Assembly (NCBI RefSeq): GCF_047302425.1
Contig: NZ_CP154855.1
Span: forward strand, 3,286,001 to 3,350,000
Reading direction: 5' to 3'
Source: Oceanitalea sp047302425
Lineage (GTDB): Bacteria > Actinomycetota > Actinomycetes > Actinomycetales > Actinomycetaceae
DNA length: 64,000 nt
In this document: piece after piece, positions 55,714-64,000 of the stretch
How positions within the stretch are numbered: the stretch's first letter is position 1
How the letters are laid out: each line of letters opens with the position of its first letter
Notes under the pieces: model-generated
Seen by the model: only the letters and a program-made list of their open reading frames with translations
Databases searched by the model: none
Told to the model about the DNA's origin: nothing
Made by a program: the position numbers and the translations under genes

Positions 55714-58700
55714 TCAGCCGAGGAGCTCGATCACCACCTCGGCCTGTCCGCGCAGGTCCTCGCGCGCCTCCGGCGTCAGGGTGTCGGGCCGCTTCGGGTT
55801 GTCCAGGTGCGTGACGAACCGGTCGAGGAACCGCAGCGCCTGGCTCTCGCGCCCACCGTCCAGCTGACGCGACGCCTGCTCGAGCGCGTTGGCCAACTGG
55901 GCGGCGATCGGTCCCGCCACGTTCCCCTCGGCGACGTGGTCCGCGAGGGACTGCTCGAGCCGGACGAGCCCGGAGACCGGGTCGGTCGGCGTGCCGTTGT
56001 CGGTGGAGAACGTGTGCGACCAGGTCGCCGTGCCGGTGAGCGTGAAGCCGGCCAGGGCGCGGGCCGTGACGGTCACGGTTCCCGCCCCCGGGTAGGTCCC
56101 GGGAGCGACGACGGCGTCGTCGACGACGTACTGGACGCCCGGGGTGCGCGGCACCGTGTAGACGTCGTCCGCGGTGCCGTCCTCGTCGGTGAAGGTGACC
56201 GCCTGCGGCGTCACCGACACCGGTCGGGTCCCCGGCTCACCGGGCTCGAGGCCGGTGAGGTACTCGAACCCGGTGGTCACGAACTCCTCGCCGCGCGGCG
56301 CGAGGTCGTACTCCAGGACGTAGTACGCGATGTCGGCGTGCTCCTCGGCCGCCGCGAGGATGCCCTGGAGGTCGACGTCGCCCTCACCGAGGTTGGTGAA
56401 CGTCGGGTTCCCGGGTGCGTCGAGGTTGGTGGCGTCCTTGATGTGGAGCAGCTCGATCCGCTCACCGTGTTCCTCGAGGAGGGCCGGCACGTCGACCCCG
56501 GCGTCCGCGGCCCAGGCGACGTCGAGCTCGAAGGTCACGTACTCCGGGTCGGTCTCCGTGACGATGATCTCCCAGGCCGACATCTCCTCACCCTCGTGGG
56601 TGTAGGTGGTGGTGAACTCCCCGGCGTGGTTGTGGCCGAAGACCTTGCCCACCCCGGCCTCCACCGACCGCTGCCCCAGCCGGTCGAGCGTCTCGGCGGT
56701 GGCCAGCGTGTCCTCGTAGGACCCGATGCCCGGCGCCGCGAAGCCGCCCGAGCCGACGTACTCCTGGCCCAGCGTGCTCACGTAGTCGAGCGTGGCGTCG
56801 AAGCCCTCCTCCCCGACGTCGTAGTGCGACGACGGCACGGACAGGCCGACGAGGTCGGTGAGCGCCCGGAACTCCTCGGCCGTGTAGCCGGCGAAGTTGC
56901 CGCCGTACGGCTCGATGTTCTCCAGGCCGATCTCCGCCAGCCGGGCGAGCACCGGCTCGAGGCCCGCCTGCCCGACCCACGGGATGAGCGAGAAGAGCTG
57001 GACCGAGACCTTGTCCGCGGGGACGTGGACGGGCTCGACCGGCTCGTCGGTCAGCTCCTTGACCTGAATGTCGCGGTAGTAGACCGTCTCACCGGCGCCG
57101 TGGTTCTGGATGCCGATGAAGCCGGAGCTGAGGTCCCGGGCCGGGTCGGTGCTCGTGAAGTCGTTGACGAGGATCCCGTTGAGGTGGACCTGGATGGTGT
57201 CGTCGTGCACGACGATCTCGTAGCTGTTCCACGAGCCCACCGGGTTGAGCGCCTGCTCCACGGCCGCGGCGTCCGCGCCCTGGAAGGTGTAGATCGCACC
57301 GGTCGTGCGGTCCGCGGCGTCGGTCGCGTCGATCTGGATCTCGTAGCCCTGGTTGACGGCGACCCACGGGTCGTTGCCCGGGTCGGGGAACCCGACGAAC
57401 ACGCCGCCGTTGTCGTCCTTCACCAGTTTCCAGTCGAGCGTGAGGCTGTAGTGGTCCCCCAGCTCGTCGGGGTGCCACAGCAGGCCCATGCCGCCGGTCG
57501 TGCGCAGGGAGCAGTCGTCCCAGCGGCCGAAGGAGCCGGCACCGGCCAGACGCCAGTCGGCGAAGGTCTCGAGCGTGCCGTCGAAGAGGGCGGTGTAGCC
57601 CTCGTCCGGCGTCGTCGGCTCGCAGATGTCGGGGGCACCGACGGACAGGACGTCGAGGTTGACATGACCGTCGTCGCCCTCGTCGTAGCGCAGCGCGATC
57701 GTGTTGGCGCCCGCGTCGAGCTCGACGTCCCGGCTCACGGTCCCCCACGTCTTCCAGTCACCGAGGCGAGGCAGCTCCCACGGGCCGACCTTCTCCCCGT
57801 TGACGTAGAGCGACATCGTCTTGTCCATGTCCGACGGGTGCGGGCCGTTGGCGTAACGCAGGTGGACCGGGTGGGTCCCCGCCTCCTCGACGTTGACAGT
57901 GAAGCGCACCTCGGCGCCGACGTTCTGGATGTTCTGCGCGAAGCCGGAGCCGGAGTAGCCGCTGTGCTCGTCGTGGGTGTTCGCCCCGCCGAGCAGCGTG
58001 GCCTCCTCGGCCTCGTAGTAGCCGCGGTCGGCCGGCACCTCGTACCCGGGCAGCGAGTTGAGGGTGTACCAGGCCTCGGTGCTCCACAGCTCGTCCCCGT
58101 CCGCGTCCTGGAAGGGGCGCGGGGAGCGCAGGTGGACGACGTGCCCCGGCTCGAGGCCGTCGATCGCCAGCGTCACGGTGCGGCCGTCCGCGGAGACCTC
58201 CGCCTCGGTGACGGCGAGCGTCTCCTCCCCGACCTTCGGGCCGCCGTAGGAGGCGGTGGGCACGTAGCGCCACTGGGTGATGTCGTAGGCCTCGGCGATG
58301 CCGTCGGCCGTCTCCTGCGACAGGGGCTGGGTGTACTCGAGCTCGAAGCCGCCCTCGACGACCCGGACCTCCCTGATGTCGAAGGTGTCGTCGCCGACGA
58401 CCTCGAGCTTCTGCAGGCCGTAGCGCAGCTTGCCGGACTCGCCCCAGTTGCCGGCCTCACCGATGCCGCCGACGTAGACGGCGCCGTCGGGGCCGACGAT
58501 CGTGCGGTTGACGCCGGCCTCGAGGCCCGCGGTGTGGCGGAAGACGGCGCCCTGGTACTCGCCGTCGACCTCCTCGAGGAAGGCGCGCTGCAGGCCGCCG
58601 TAGGTGACGTCACCGAAGAGCATCTGGCCCGCGAAGGGGCCGTCGGTCAGCTGGAACGGGGCGCTGGGCGAGTTGCCGATCTCGTTCTGCGGCACCCACA

Positions 58701-60126
58701 CCGCCGGCGGGGTCACCGGCTGGTCGTCGAAGGGCCCGGGCGGGTTGGTGTAGTGGTTGAAGAAGCGCCCCTCCTCGATGTGGACGAGCTTGGAGCTGGG
58801 CAGCCAGTCACCCTGGTTGTCCATGGCGAAGAGGTCGGTGCCGTCGGTGCCGCCCCAGCCGATGCCGTTGGGGGTGCGCAGGCCGCCGGCGATGTAGTCG
58901 ACCTCGCCGGTCTCACGGTCGACGGCGATCGTCGTGCCGCGGTTCTGCGCCGGCTGCGGGTTGGTCGACGCACCGCCGTTGTTGATGGCGACCGACAGGT
59001 TGAGGTAGAAGTTCTCCTCGTCGTGGACGAGGCCGAAGGCGAACTCGTGGAAGTTGCCGCCGTCTGGCCACGTGGCGAACTTGCCCTCCGGGTACTCCGG
59101 GTTGCGGACGTAGTCGGCGGTCGCGGGGTCCTCGGCGGCCGGGTCCGGGACGAGCTCGGTGAGCCCGTCGCGCTCGGAGACGAAGATCGAGTCGCCGATG
59201 ACGTCCACGCCCATGGGGTTGAACAGCCCCTCATGGACGAGGCGGTAGTTGACGTCCTCGGGCCCGTCGGCCTCCTGGACGCCGTCGAGGAGGTAGACCT
59301 GCCCGGTGTACGGGTCGGGCTGCCAGCCGCCCGGGCTCACCTGCCCGGCCGTGACGACGACGAGCTGCTCGCCGTCCTCGGTGAAGTCGAGCGCCGACAC
59401 GGCGGGCTCGAAGCCCTCGGGGCGCAGGTCGACGAGCTCGTAGTTCGGGTTGACGTCGTAGAGGCGCAGCCCGTCACCGGGGGTGTCGGTCGCGCCCTCG
59501 CAGAACTTGACGCCGGGTGAGGTGACGCGGACGACGTCGGTCTCGGTGCTGAGGTTCTCGGTGGGGACGACGACGAACTCACTGCTGCCCGGCGGGCGCC
59601 AGGAGAGGGTGAGGCGCTGGTTGTAGGCGCCCTCGTAGTGCTCGATGCGCAGCGCGTGCGCACCGGCGCTCAGCTCCACGGTGGCCTCCACCGAGGTCGA
59701 GTCGTTGGGGCCGTCGTTCTCCAGGACCAGCTCGTCGTCGAGGTAGACGAGCGCGCCGTCGTCGTTGGTCACGCGCAGGCCGTAGCTGCCGTCCTCGGGG
59801 ACGATGAGGTTGGCGGTCACGTGGGTGATGAAGTTGTCGGAGGCGCCGAACTCGGCGTCGGTGCGCCAGTCGATCGTCGGCATGACCTTGTCGACGTTGG
59901 GGGTCGTCGCCGAGCGCAGCGTGCACACGCTGCCCGGGTCCTGGGCCAGCTGGTAGGTCTGCAGCGTGACACCGGGCTCCTGCGGCGGGAGCTCGACGGC
60001 GGCGGTCGCAGGCGCCGCCAGGCCCGTCCCGACGACGGCGGCAGCGGCGAGCGCCGCGACGGCGCGCCGCCGTCTACGTCGGGCCGGCGCGGGCTGGCGG
60101 GTGGGCAGGACTGAGTGTCTGAGCAT
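55714..60126 (-). CDS. giant secreted protein: PA14 + sugar dehydrogenase-like propeller + CBM + DUF1080 + TIM-barrel isomerase + FIMAH-like end
   Basis: A 1470-residue exported protein. Approximate order: signal peptide 1-43 (long and Arg-rich); PA14 carbohydrate-binding domain 55-185 (YGLRVTNDDGALVYLDDELV); a propeller distantly like glucose/sorbosone dehydrogenases 195-660; CBM6/35-like sandwich 704-829 (YYEAEEATLLGGA, YSGSGFAQNI); DUF1080 keto-disaccharide hydrolase-like domain 833-1025 (GGVFVGFPDPG, GYEIQIDATDAADRTTG); TIM barrel 1032-1297 (FGHNHAGEF, FELDVAWAADAG, LLHIKDAT, VLEYDLAP); Ig-like 1305-1385; a helical FIMAH-like end 1390-1470. It lacks the five-repeat module of the two paralogues. 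AAGGAG is 5 nt before ATG 60126, and promoter site D lies upstream. Confidence 0.83.
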   Translation of the reverse strand: MLRHSVLPTRQPAPARRRRRRAVAALAAAAVVGTGLAAPATAAVELPPQEPGVTLQTYQLAQDPGSVCTLRSATTPNVDKVMPTIDWRTDAEFGASDNFITHVTANLIVPEDGSYGLRVTNDDGALVYLDDELVLENDGPNDSTSVEATVELSAGAHALRIEHYEGAYNQRLTLSWRPPGSSEFVVVPTENLSTETDVVRVTSPGVKFCEGATDTPGDGLRLYDVNPNYELVDLRPEGFEPAVSALDFTEDGEQLVVVTAGQVSPGGWQPDPYTGQVYLLDGVQEADGPEDVNYRLVHEGLFNPMGVDVIGDSIFVSERDGLTELVPDPAAEDPATADYVRNPEYPEGKFATWPDGGNFHEFAFGLVHDEENFYLNLSVAINNGGASTNPQPAQNRGTTIAVDRETGEVDYIAGGLRTPNGIGWGGTDGTDLFAMDNQGDWLPSSKLVHIEEGRFFNHYTNPPGPFDDQPVTPPAVWVPQNEIGNSPSAPFQLTDGPFAGQMLFGDVTYGGLQRAFLEEVDGEYQGAVFRHTAGLEAGVNRTIVGPDGAVYVGGIGEAGNWGESGKLRYGLQKLEVVGDDTFDIREVRVVEGGFELEYTQPLSQETADGIAEAYDITQWRYVPTASYGGPKVGEETLAVTEAEVSADGRTVTLAIDGLEPGHVVHLRSPRPFQDADGDELWSTEAWYTLNSLPGYEVPADRGYYEAEEATLLGGANTHDEHSGYSGSGFAQNIQNVGAEVRFTVNVEEAGTHPVHLRYANGPHPSDMDKTMSLYVNGEKVGPWELPRLGDWKTWGTVSRDVELDAGANTIALRYDEGDDGHVNLDVLSVGAPDICEPTTPDEGYTALFDGTLETFADWRLAGAGSFGRWDDCSLRTTGGMGLLWHPDELGDHYSLTLDWKLVKDDNGGVFVGFPDPGNDPWVAVNQGYEIQIDATDAADRTTGAIYTFQGADAAAVEQALNPVGSWNSYEIVVHDDTIQVHLNGILVNDFTSTDPARDLSSGFIGIQNHGAGETVYYRDIQVKELTDEPVEPVHVPADKVSVQLFSLIPWVGQAGLEPVLARLAEIGLENIEPYGGNFAGYTAEEFRALTDLVGLSVPSSHYDVGEEGFDATLDYVSTLGQEYVGSGGFAAPGIGSYEDTLATAETLDRLGQRSVEAGVGKVFGHNHAGEFTTTYTHEGEEMSAWEIIVTETDPEYVTFELDVAWAADAGVDVPALLEEHGERIELLHIKDATNLDAPGNPTFTNLGEGDVDLQGILAAAEEHADIAYYVLEYDLAPRGEEFVTTGFEYLTGLEPGEPGTRPVSVTPQAVTFTDEDGTADDVYTVPRTPGVQYVVDDAVVAPGTYPGAGTVTVTARALAGFTLTGTATWSHTFSTDNGTPTDPVSGLVRLEQSLADHVAEGNVAGPIAAQLANALEQASRQLDGGRESQALRFLDRFVTHLDNPKRPDTLTPEAREDLRGQAEVVIELLG

Positions 60127-60172
60127 CGTTACTCCTTGGTCGTCCGCGAAGCGTCATCGCCCGGTGCGCGCG

Positions 60173-60208
60173 ACGCTACCGAGCCTTTCCGCACGCGTCA
60201 ACCAACTT
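60173..60208 (-). promoter_or_regulatory. promoter of the third giant gene, weak site D
   Basis: Minus strand: TTGACG (60201-60196), 17-nt spacer, TAGCGT (60178-60173). The upstream GGAAGTTGG is only a loose match to the CTTTTG element of sites A to C, so shared control is uncertain. Confidence 0.5.
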
Positions 60209-60245
60209 CCGCACATGCGGGGTGCAAAAGATCGAGCGGGCCGGT

Positions 60246-61313
60246 TCAGGCGCGGCGCAGCTCCACCGGGCTCATCTGGCCGATGCCCGGCATGTCGACC
60301 GGCGGGCGCGGGACGAGCTGGAACTCGGCCGCGGCGGACGAGGTGGACAGCCGCTCGCTCGTCGCCGGGTCGGTGATGACGGAGTTGGGCGGCGCGACGT
60401 CGACGAGCCGCGAGGCGAGGTTGACGACGGGGCCGAAGACGTCGCCGGAGCGGGAGATGACCCGGCCCCACACGACCGAGCCGCGCACGGGCAGCAGCCC
60501 GGGCTGGGAACGGATCTCGGAGACGAGGTCGACGCCCACGCGAGCGGCGGTGGTGAGGTCGTCGGCGATGAAGAGGACGGCGTCGCCGATCGTCTTGACC
60601 ACGCGCGCGCCGTGGGAGGTGATGACGTCACGGGCGGTGAACTCGAAGCCCTGGACGAGCTCGGCGAGCTCGCGCGAGCCGAGGCGCGCGGAGCTCGAGG
60701 TGAACGAGACCATGTCGACGAAGCCCAGCGCCCGGGGCAGCGGCAGCGAGTCGCTCGTCGACTCCTCGACCGAGCGGCTGGAGACCTCGTTCTCCATTCG
60801 CTGGGCGAGGGCGGCGAGCTGGCGGCGCCAGGCGTAGACGAGCTGGTCCTCCAGGACGTCGGCGACGTCGACGATGCGGTCGAGGACGACGAGCCGCGCC
60901 CCGGTGTCGTCGAGCCGGTGCCGGCGACTGGCGTCCTCGACGAGCGCCTCGATCTGCCACAGGACGAGCCGGTCGGCGAGGTAGCTCTGCGCGCGCAGCA
61001 GCGAGACGGCGGTGGTCCGGTCGATGTGGACGCCGCCGACGAGCCCACCGATGGAGCGCAGGGCGGCGACGTCGCGCGGTGTGAAGGTGACGGCGTCGTC
61101 GGCGACGTTGGGGAAGCCCATGGCGCGCCAGAAGAGCCGCGCGGCTGACAGCTCGACCCCCGCCTGCTCGGCGAGCTCGACCATCGTGAGAGTGGGCTCG
61201 CCGCCGACGAGCTCGGCCACCCGCTGGTCGACGGTGGAACGGCCCTGCGGCGCCTGCTCGGAGGGTCGTCCTACCGACGCGAGTGTCTCCCCGAGGTCTG
61301 CGGCATCCGTCAC
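60246..61313 (-). CDS. class III adenylate/guanylate cyclase
   Basis: A 355-residue soluble cyclase. The N-terminal 170 residues are helical and begin with a MerR-like helix-turn-helix pattern (MVELAEQAGVELSAARLFWR, VTFTPRDVAALRSIGG), followed by a dimer helix region that may act as a sensor. The catalytic domain at about 190-345 has FVDMVSFTSSS (metal Asp), VVKTIGDAVLFIAD (base-binding Lys and second metal Asp) and GDVFGPVVNLASRLVD (transition-state Asn/Arg). All key residues are present, so it should make cAMP. TAACCT lies 6 nt before GTG 61313. birA lies 9 nt upstream on the same strand. Confidence 0.88.
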   Translation of the reverse strand: MTDAADLGETLASVGRPSEQAPQGRSTVDQRVAELVGGEPTLTMVELAEQAGVELSAARLFWRAMGFPNVADDAVTFTPRDVAALRSIGGLVGGVHIDRTTAVSLLRAQSYLADRLVLWQIEALVEDASRRHRLDDTGARLVVLDRIVDVADVLEDQLVYAWRRQLAALAQRMENEVSSRSVEESTSDSLPLPRALGFVDMVSFTSSSARLGSRELAELVQGFEFTARDVITSHGARVVKTIGDAVLFIADDLTTAARVGVDLVSEIRSQPGLLPVRGSVVWGRVISRSGDVFGPVVNLASRLVDVAPPNSVITDPATSERLSTSSAAAEFQLVPRPPVDMPGIGQMSPVELRRA

Positions 61314-61319
61314 AGTTCC

Positions 61320-61325
61320 AGGTTA
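61320..61325 (-). promoter_or_regulatory. -10 element of leaderless cyclase promoter
   Basis: TAACCT on the minus strand is 6 nt before GTG 61313 and overlaps the end of birA, so the cyclase may be expressed separately. Confidence 0.5.
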
Positions 61326-62147
61326 ACCCGCCCCGGGTGGAGCCGACCCGGTGTCCGCCCGGACGTGCAGGACGTCCCCGGCCAGCACCCGGTGCCGCAC
61401 CCCGGCCGTGTCCCGCACGAGGAGGCAGCCGTCGGCGCCCAGCACCTCCGCGCGGCCGAGGAGGACGGCGCCACCGGGCTGCTCGACGCGCACGTCACGG
61501 CCCAGGGTGAGGCAGGCCGCGGCCACCTCGGTGAGCAGACCCGCCGCGCGCGCGTCGCCTTCGTGCTCCTCCCAGCGGCGCACGAGCCCGCCCAGCTCGT
61601 GCCCGACGGCGCTCAGCAGCTCCTCCGGGCCCGGCACCGGGAGGCCCGCGAGCGCCAGGGAGGTCGCGGACGGCACGGGGAGCGCCGCGGCGTCCTGGCT
61701 GAGGTTGACCCCGATCCCGACGACGGCGACCGGCCCGCCCTCGGGCGGGAGCAGCTCGGTGAGGATCCCCCCGAGCTTGCGGGCGGTGCCCCACCCCGCG
61801 AGCGCCGGTCCGCCGTCGGCGACGAGGACGTCGTTGGGCCACTTGAGCCCGACGCGGCTGCCGGCACCCAGCGCGCGCACGACCGCGAGCCCCGCGAGGA
61901 GGGTGAGCCACGGCGCGCGCTCGAGCGGCACCCGCGGGCGCAGGAGGAGGGAGGCGGTGAGCGCGGCGCGCGGCGGGGTGAGCCAGCCGCGCCCCGAGCG
62001 CCCCCGCCCGGCGGTCTGGTGGTCGGTGACGAGCGCGGACAGGTGCGGCCAGGCGCCGGGGTCGGCGGCGACGGCCTCGCGCAGGGCGGTGCTCGTCGAG
62101 CCGACCTCGGCCAGGTGCAGGACACGCGCGAAGGGCTGCTCGCTCAC
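61323..62147 (-). CDS. birA: biotin--[acetyl-CoA-carboxylase] ligase
   Basis: A 274-residue monofunctional biotin ligase without the DNA-binding domain of E. coli BirA. HLAEVGSTSTALREAV is the STN-type loop, DHQTAGRGRSGRGWLTPP the GRGRRG biotinyl-AMP loop, and VGLKWPNDVLV the KWPND catalytic strand with its Lys. KLGGILTELL and AVVGIGVNLSQ follow. It attaches biotin to carboxylase carriers, fitting the acyl-CoA carboxylase beta gene at 63039. Start GTG 62147 matches the family N-terminus; longer frames upstream to 62450 overlap the divergent DsbA-like gene. Confidence 0.9.
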   Translation of the reverse strand: MSEQPFARVLHLAEVGSTSTALREAVAADPGAWPHLSALVTDHQTAGRGRSGRGWLTPPRAALTASLLLRPRVPLERAPWLTLLAGLAVVRALGAGSRVGLKWPNDVLVADGGPALAGWGTARKLGGILTELLPPEGGPVAVVGIGVNLSQDAAALPVPSATSLALAGLPVPGPEELLSAVGHELGGLVRRWEEHEGDARAAGLLTEVAAACLTLGRDVRVEQPGGAVLLGRAEVLGADGCLLVRDTAGVRHRVLAGDVLHVRADTGSAPPGAG

Positions 62148-62214
62148 GCGGCCAGCCAACCACAGCGCCCCGCCACGCCTAGCATGGGAGGACCGCCAAG
62201 TCTGGAGCTTCCCC

Positions 62215-62940
62215 ATGCCCGCGTCCCGCGCCCGGATCGTCGTCCCCGTCCTTCTCCTCCTCGTCGTCGTGGCGGTGGTGGCCGGGCTCCTCGTCGGGAG
62301 GGACGACGACGGCGCACGCGAGCCCACCGCCGTCACCTCCGTCGACGCGACGCCGGAGGCCCCCGGTCCCGTGGCACCGATCGAGCCCGATCGGCCGACG
62401 ACGCCGGACGAGGCCCCGGACCTCACCCGCCGGGAGGAGGGCGACCCCATGGCGGTCGGCCCGGTCGACGCCCCGGTGGGCGTGGTCGTCTACTCCGACT
62501 ACAGCTGCTCCTTCTGCCAGCAGTGGGTGACCGAGACCCAGCCGACGATCCTCGAGTACGCCGAGGCCGGCGAGGTCCGGCTCGAGTGGCGCGACATCAG
62601 CATCCTGGGCGAGGACTCCACCCGCGCCGCGCTCGCCGCGGCCGCCGCGGCCGAGCAGGACCGCTACCTGGAGTTCCACGAGCTGCTCTTCGCGGACCTG
62701 GAGGCACGCTCCCTCGAGCAGCTCACCGCGCTGGCCGAGCAGGCGGGTATGGACACCGAGCAGTTCGCCGCCGACCTCAACGACCCGGACGTGCTCGCCG
62801 AGGTGCAGCGCAACATGGAGGAGGCCCAGCGCCTGGGCCTGCAGTCCACGCCGAGCTTCGTCGTCGCCGGGACCCCGGTCGTGGGGGCGCAGCCCGCGGA
62901 GGTCTTCGTCGACCTCATCGAGGAGGCGCTCGCCGGGTAG
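62215..62940 (+). CDS. membrane-anchored DsbA-like thioredoxin-fold protein
   Basis: A 241-residue protein with one N-terminal membrane helix (about 7-27, RIVVPVLLLLVVVAVVAGLL), a Pro-rich linker of about 45 residues, and an extracytoplasmic thioredoxin fold of the DsbA type. VVYSDYSCSFCQQWV carries the Cys-x2-Cys pair near residues 97-100. LGLQSTPSFVVAGTPVVG has the cis-Pro loop, and the helical insertion lies between them. It should form or reshuffle disulfides in exported proteins, perhaps including the Cys-bearing giant proteins here. GGAG lies 7 nt before ATG 62215. It is divergent from birA. Confidence 0.87.
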   Translation: MPASRARIVVPVLLLLVVVAVVAGLLVGRDDDGAREPTAVTSVDATPEAPGPVAPIEPDRPTTPDEAPDLTRREEGDPMAVGPVDAPVGVVVYSDYSCSFCQQWVTETQPTILEYAEAGEVRLEWRDISILGEDSTRAALAAAAAAEQDRYLEFHELLFADLEARSLEQLTALAEQAGMDTEQFAADLNDPDVLAEVQRNMEEAQRLGLQSTPSFVVAGTPVVGAQPAEVFVDLIEEALAG

Positions 62941-63026
62941 CCGGCGGCCCCACCTTGTGGGGCCTCCACAACACCGCGCCGCCGAAACGCCGCGCACAGG
63001 CAGCGAGACTGGTGGCCTGCCACACG

Positions 63027-63032
63027 TACGCT
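63027..63032 (+). promoter_or_regulatory. -10 element of leaderless carboxylase promoter
   Basis: TACGCT lies 6 nt before GTG 63039. There is no Shine-Dalgarno sequence. Confidence 0.5.
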
Positions 63033-63038
63033 CGCCGG

Positions 63039-64000
63039 GTGACCACCGACAACCTCAGCGGCACCGCCGCCAAGCTGGCCGACCTCACCGCCCGCAACGC
63101 CGAGCTCGAGCGCGCCGAGTCCGTGGCGCAGGAGAAGCAGCACGGGCGCGGCAAGAAGAGCGCCCGCGAGCGCATCGCCGCCCTGCTGGACGAGGGCAGC
63201 TTCGTCGAGCTCGACGCCTTCGCCACGCACCGCTCGACCAACTTCGGGCTCGACAAGCGCAAGCCGGCCGGGGACGGCGTCGTCGTCGGCTACGGGACGG
63301 TCGACGGCCGCCAGGTGTGCATCTACTCCCAGGACTTCTCGGTCTTCGGCGGCAGCCTCGGCGAGGTCCACGGGCAGAAGATCACCAAGGTCATGGACCT
63401 CGCGCTGCGCACCGGGGTCCCGCTCATCGGGATCTCCGACGGCGGCGGCGCCCGCATCCAGGAGGGCGTCGCGGCCCTCACCCAGTTCGCCGAGATCTTC
63501 CGCCGCAACGTCGCCGCCTCCGGGGTGATCCCGCAGATCTCCCTCATCCTCGGGCCCAGCGCCGGCGGCGCCGTCTACTCCCCCGCCCTCACCGACTTCA
63601 TCGTCATGGCGGACAAGACCTCCAACATGTTCATCACCGGCCCCGACGTCATCAAGGCGGTCACCGGTGAGGAGGTCGGCTTCGAGGAGCTCGGTGGCGC
63701 GGCCACGCACAACGAGCGTTCCGGCGTCGCCCACTACCTGGCGGAGGACGAGGAGGACGCGCTCGACTTCGTCCGCGCCCTGCTCGCCTTCCTCCCGTCC
63801 AACAACCTCAGCGAGCCGCCGACGTGGCCCGCGGAGACCGAGCCGCTCGAGGTGACCGACGGGGACCTCGAGCTCGACACGCTCGTGCCGGACTCGGACA
63901 ACCAGCCCTACGACATGCGCACCGTCGTCGAGCACGTCGTCGACGACGGCGAGATCCTCGAGGTGCAGCAGCTGTACGCGCCCAACATCATCACCGCCTT
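63039..64000 (+). CDS. acyl-CoA carboxylase beta subunit (carboxyltransferase), partial
   Basis: The first 320 residues of a biotin-dependent acetyl/propionyl-CoA carboxyltransferase subunit run off the right edge. ARERIAALLDEGSFVELDAF is the usual N-terminal block. YSQDFSVFGGSLGEVHGQKI, ISDGGGARIQEGVAAL and LGPSAGGAVYSPALTDFIVM form the acyl-CoA oxyanion region, and VTGEEVGFEELGGAATHNER is the inter-domain block of PccB/AccD5 proteins. About 40% of the expected length (near 530 residues) is missing. It provides malonyl- or methylmalonyl-CoA for lipids. The GTG start is supported by TACGCT 6 nt upstream. Confidence 0.93.
   Translation, partial: MTTDNLSGTAAKLADLTARNAELERAESVAQEKQHGRGKKSARERIAALLDEGSFVELDAFATHRSTNFGLDKRKPAGDGVVVGYGTVDGRQVCIYSQDFSVFGGSLGEVHGQKITKVMDLALRTGVPLIGISDGGGARIQEGVAALTQFAEIFRRNVAASGVIPQISLILGPSAGGAVYSPALTDFIVMADKTSNMFITGPDVIKAVTGEEVGFEELGGAATHNERSGVAHYLAEDEEDALDFVRALLAFLPSNNLSEPPTWPAETEPLEVTDGDLELDTLVPDSDNQPYDMRTVVEHVVDDGEILEVQQLYAPNIITA

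Noticed and set aside
55636..59520. A plus-strand open frame of 1294 codons antisense to the third giant gene
   Set aside because: Repetitive Val/Glu/Asp/Gly composition without recognisable motifs; the opposite strand has PA14, DUF1080 and TIM barrel domains.
62148..62450. Longer birA start sites, including ATG at 62215 on the minus strand
   Set aside because: They run antisense through the promoter and signal anchor of the DsbA-like gene, and biotin ligases without a DNA-binding domain start near residue SEQPF here.

Overview
This window looks like chromosomal DNA from a high-GC Gram-positive actinobacterium, most likely in or near the order Micrococcales (inference). The signs are strong G/C third-position bias, many GTG starts, many apparently leaderless promoters, two LytR-CpsA-Psr proteins, a class III cyclase next to birA and an acyl-CoA carboxylase beta subunit, and secreted multi-domain proteins with lipobox or Sec signals. 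I see no rRNA, tRNA, transposase, phage gene or CRISPR array.

Layout. 1-5048: tightly overlapping glycosyltransferase genes of visibly lower GC than the rest, probably acquired laterally. 5210-6382: another glycosyltransferase with native composition. 6387-7583: a secreted repeat-propeller protein with a CAP domain. 7740-15036: a sugar-uptake locus. A ribose-type ABC importer, a Gfo/Idh/MocA oxidoreductase and a TIM-barrel isomerase are transcribed away from a divergent ROK regulator. 15112-26195: two giant secreted proteins (PQQ-type sugar dehydrogenase + TIM barrel + five 45-residue repeats) flank a small DUF1080 lipoprotein. A third giant of related design (PA14 + propeller + CBM + DUF1080 + TIM barrel + FIMAH-like end) lies at 55714-60126. 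26455-34740: a prenyl diphosphate synthase faces a seven-gene ebo-type cluster in which an inositol-3-phosphate synthase-like protein stands where the EboD sugar-phosphate cyclase is usually found. 34931-49430: envelope precursor and wall genes (manA, rmlD, a UDP-sugar dehydrogenase, a three-gene acetamido-amino-sugar operon, a peptidoglycan amidase, two LCP proteins). 49437-64000: housekeeping genes (galE, purE, purK, GtrA, a two-component system, a class III cyclase, birA, a DsbA-like protein, an acyl-CoA carboxylase).

How the parts fit. The giant proteins and the importer operon appear to form one regulon. Four minus-strand promoters (13721-13762, 20887-20928, 26371-26413, 60173-60208) share TTGACG at -35, a 17-18 bp spacer and, in the best three, a CTTTTG-type element directly upstream. 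The ROK protein is the obvious candidate regulator. The suggested role is extracellular oxidation, isomerisation and cleavage of glycosides through keto-sugars, followed by uptake and cytoplasmic processing. The ebo-type cluster is best read as a pathway to a prenylated cyclitol-like molecule.

Two signals cut across the gene-by-gene annotation. An 18-bp unit with core CCGCCGACAG is arrayed in direct and inverted copies in five intergenic gaps, where it builds very large hairpins whose arms co-vary. Many start codons lie exactly 6-8 nt after a TANNNT hexamer, which points to widespread leaderless transcription.
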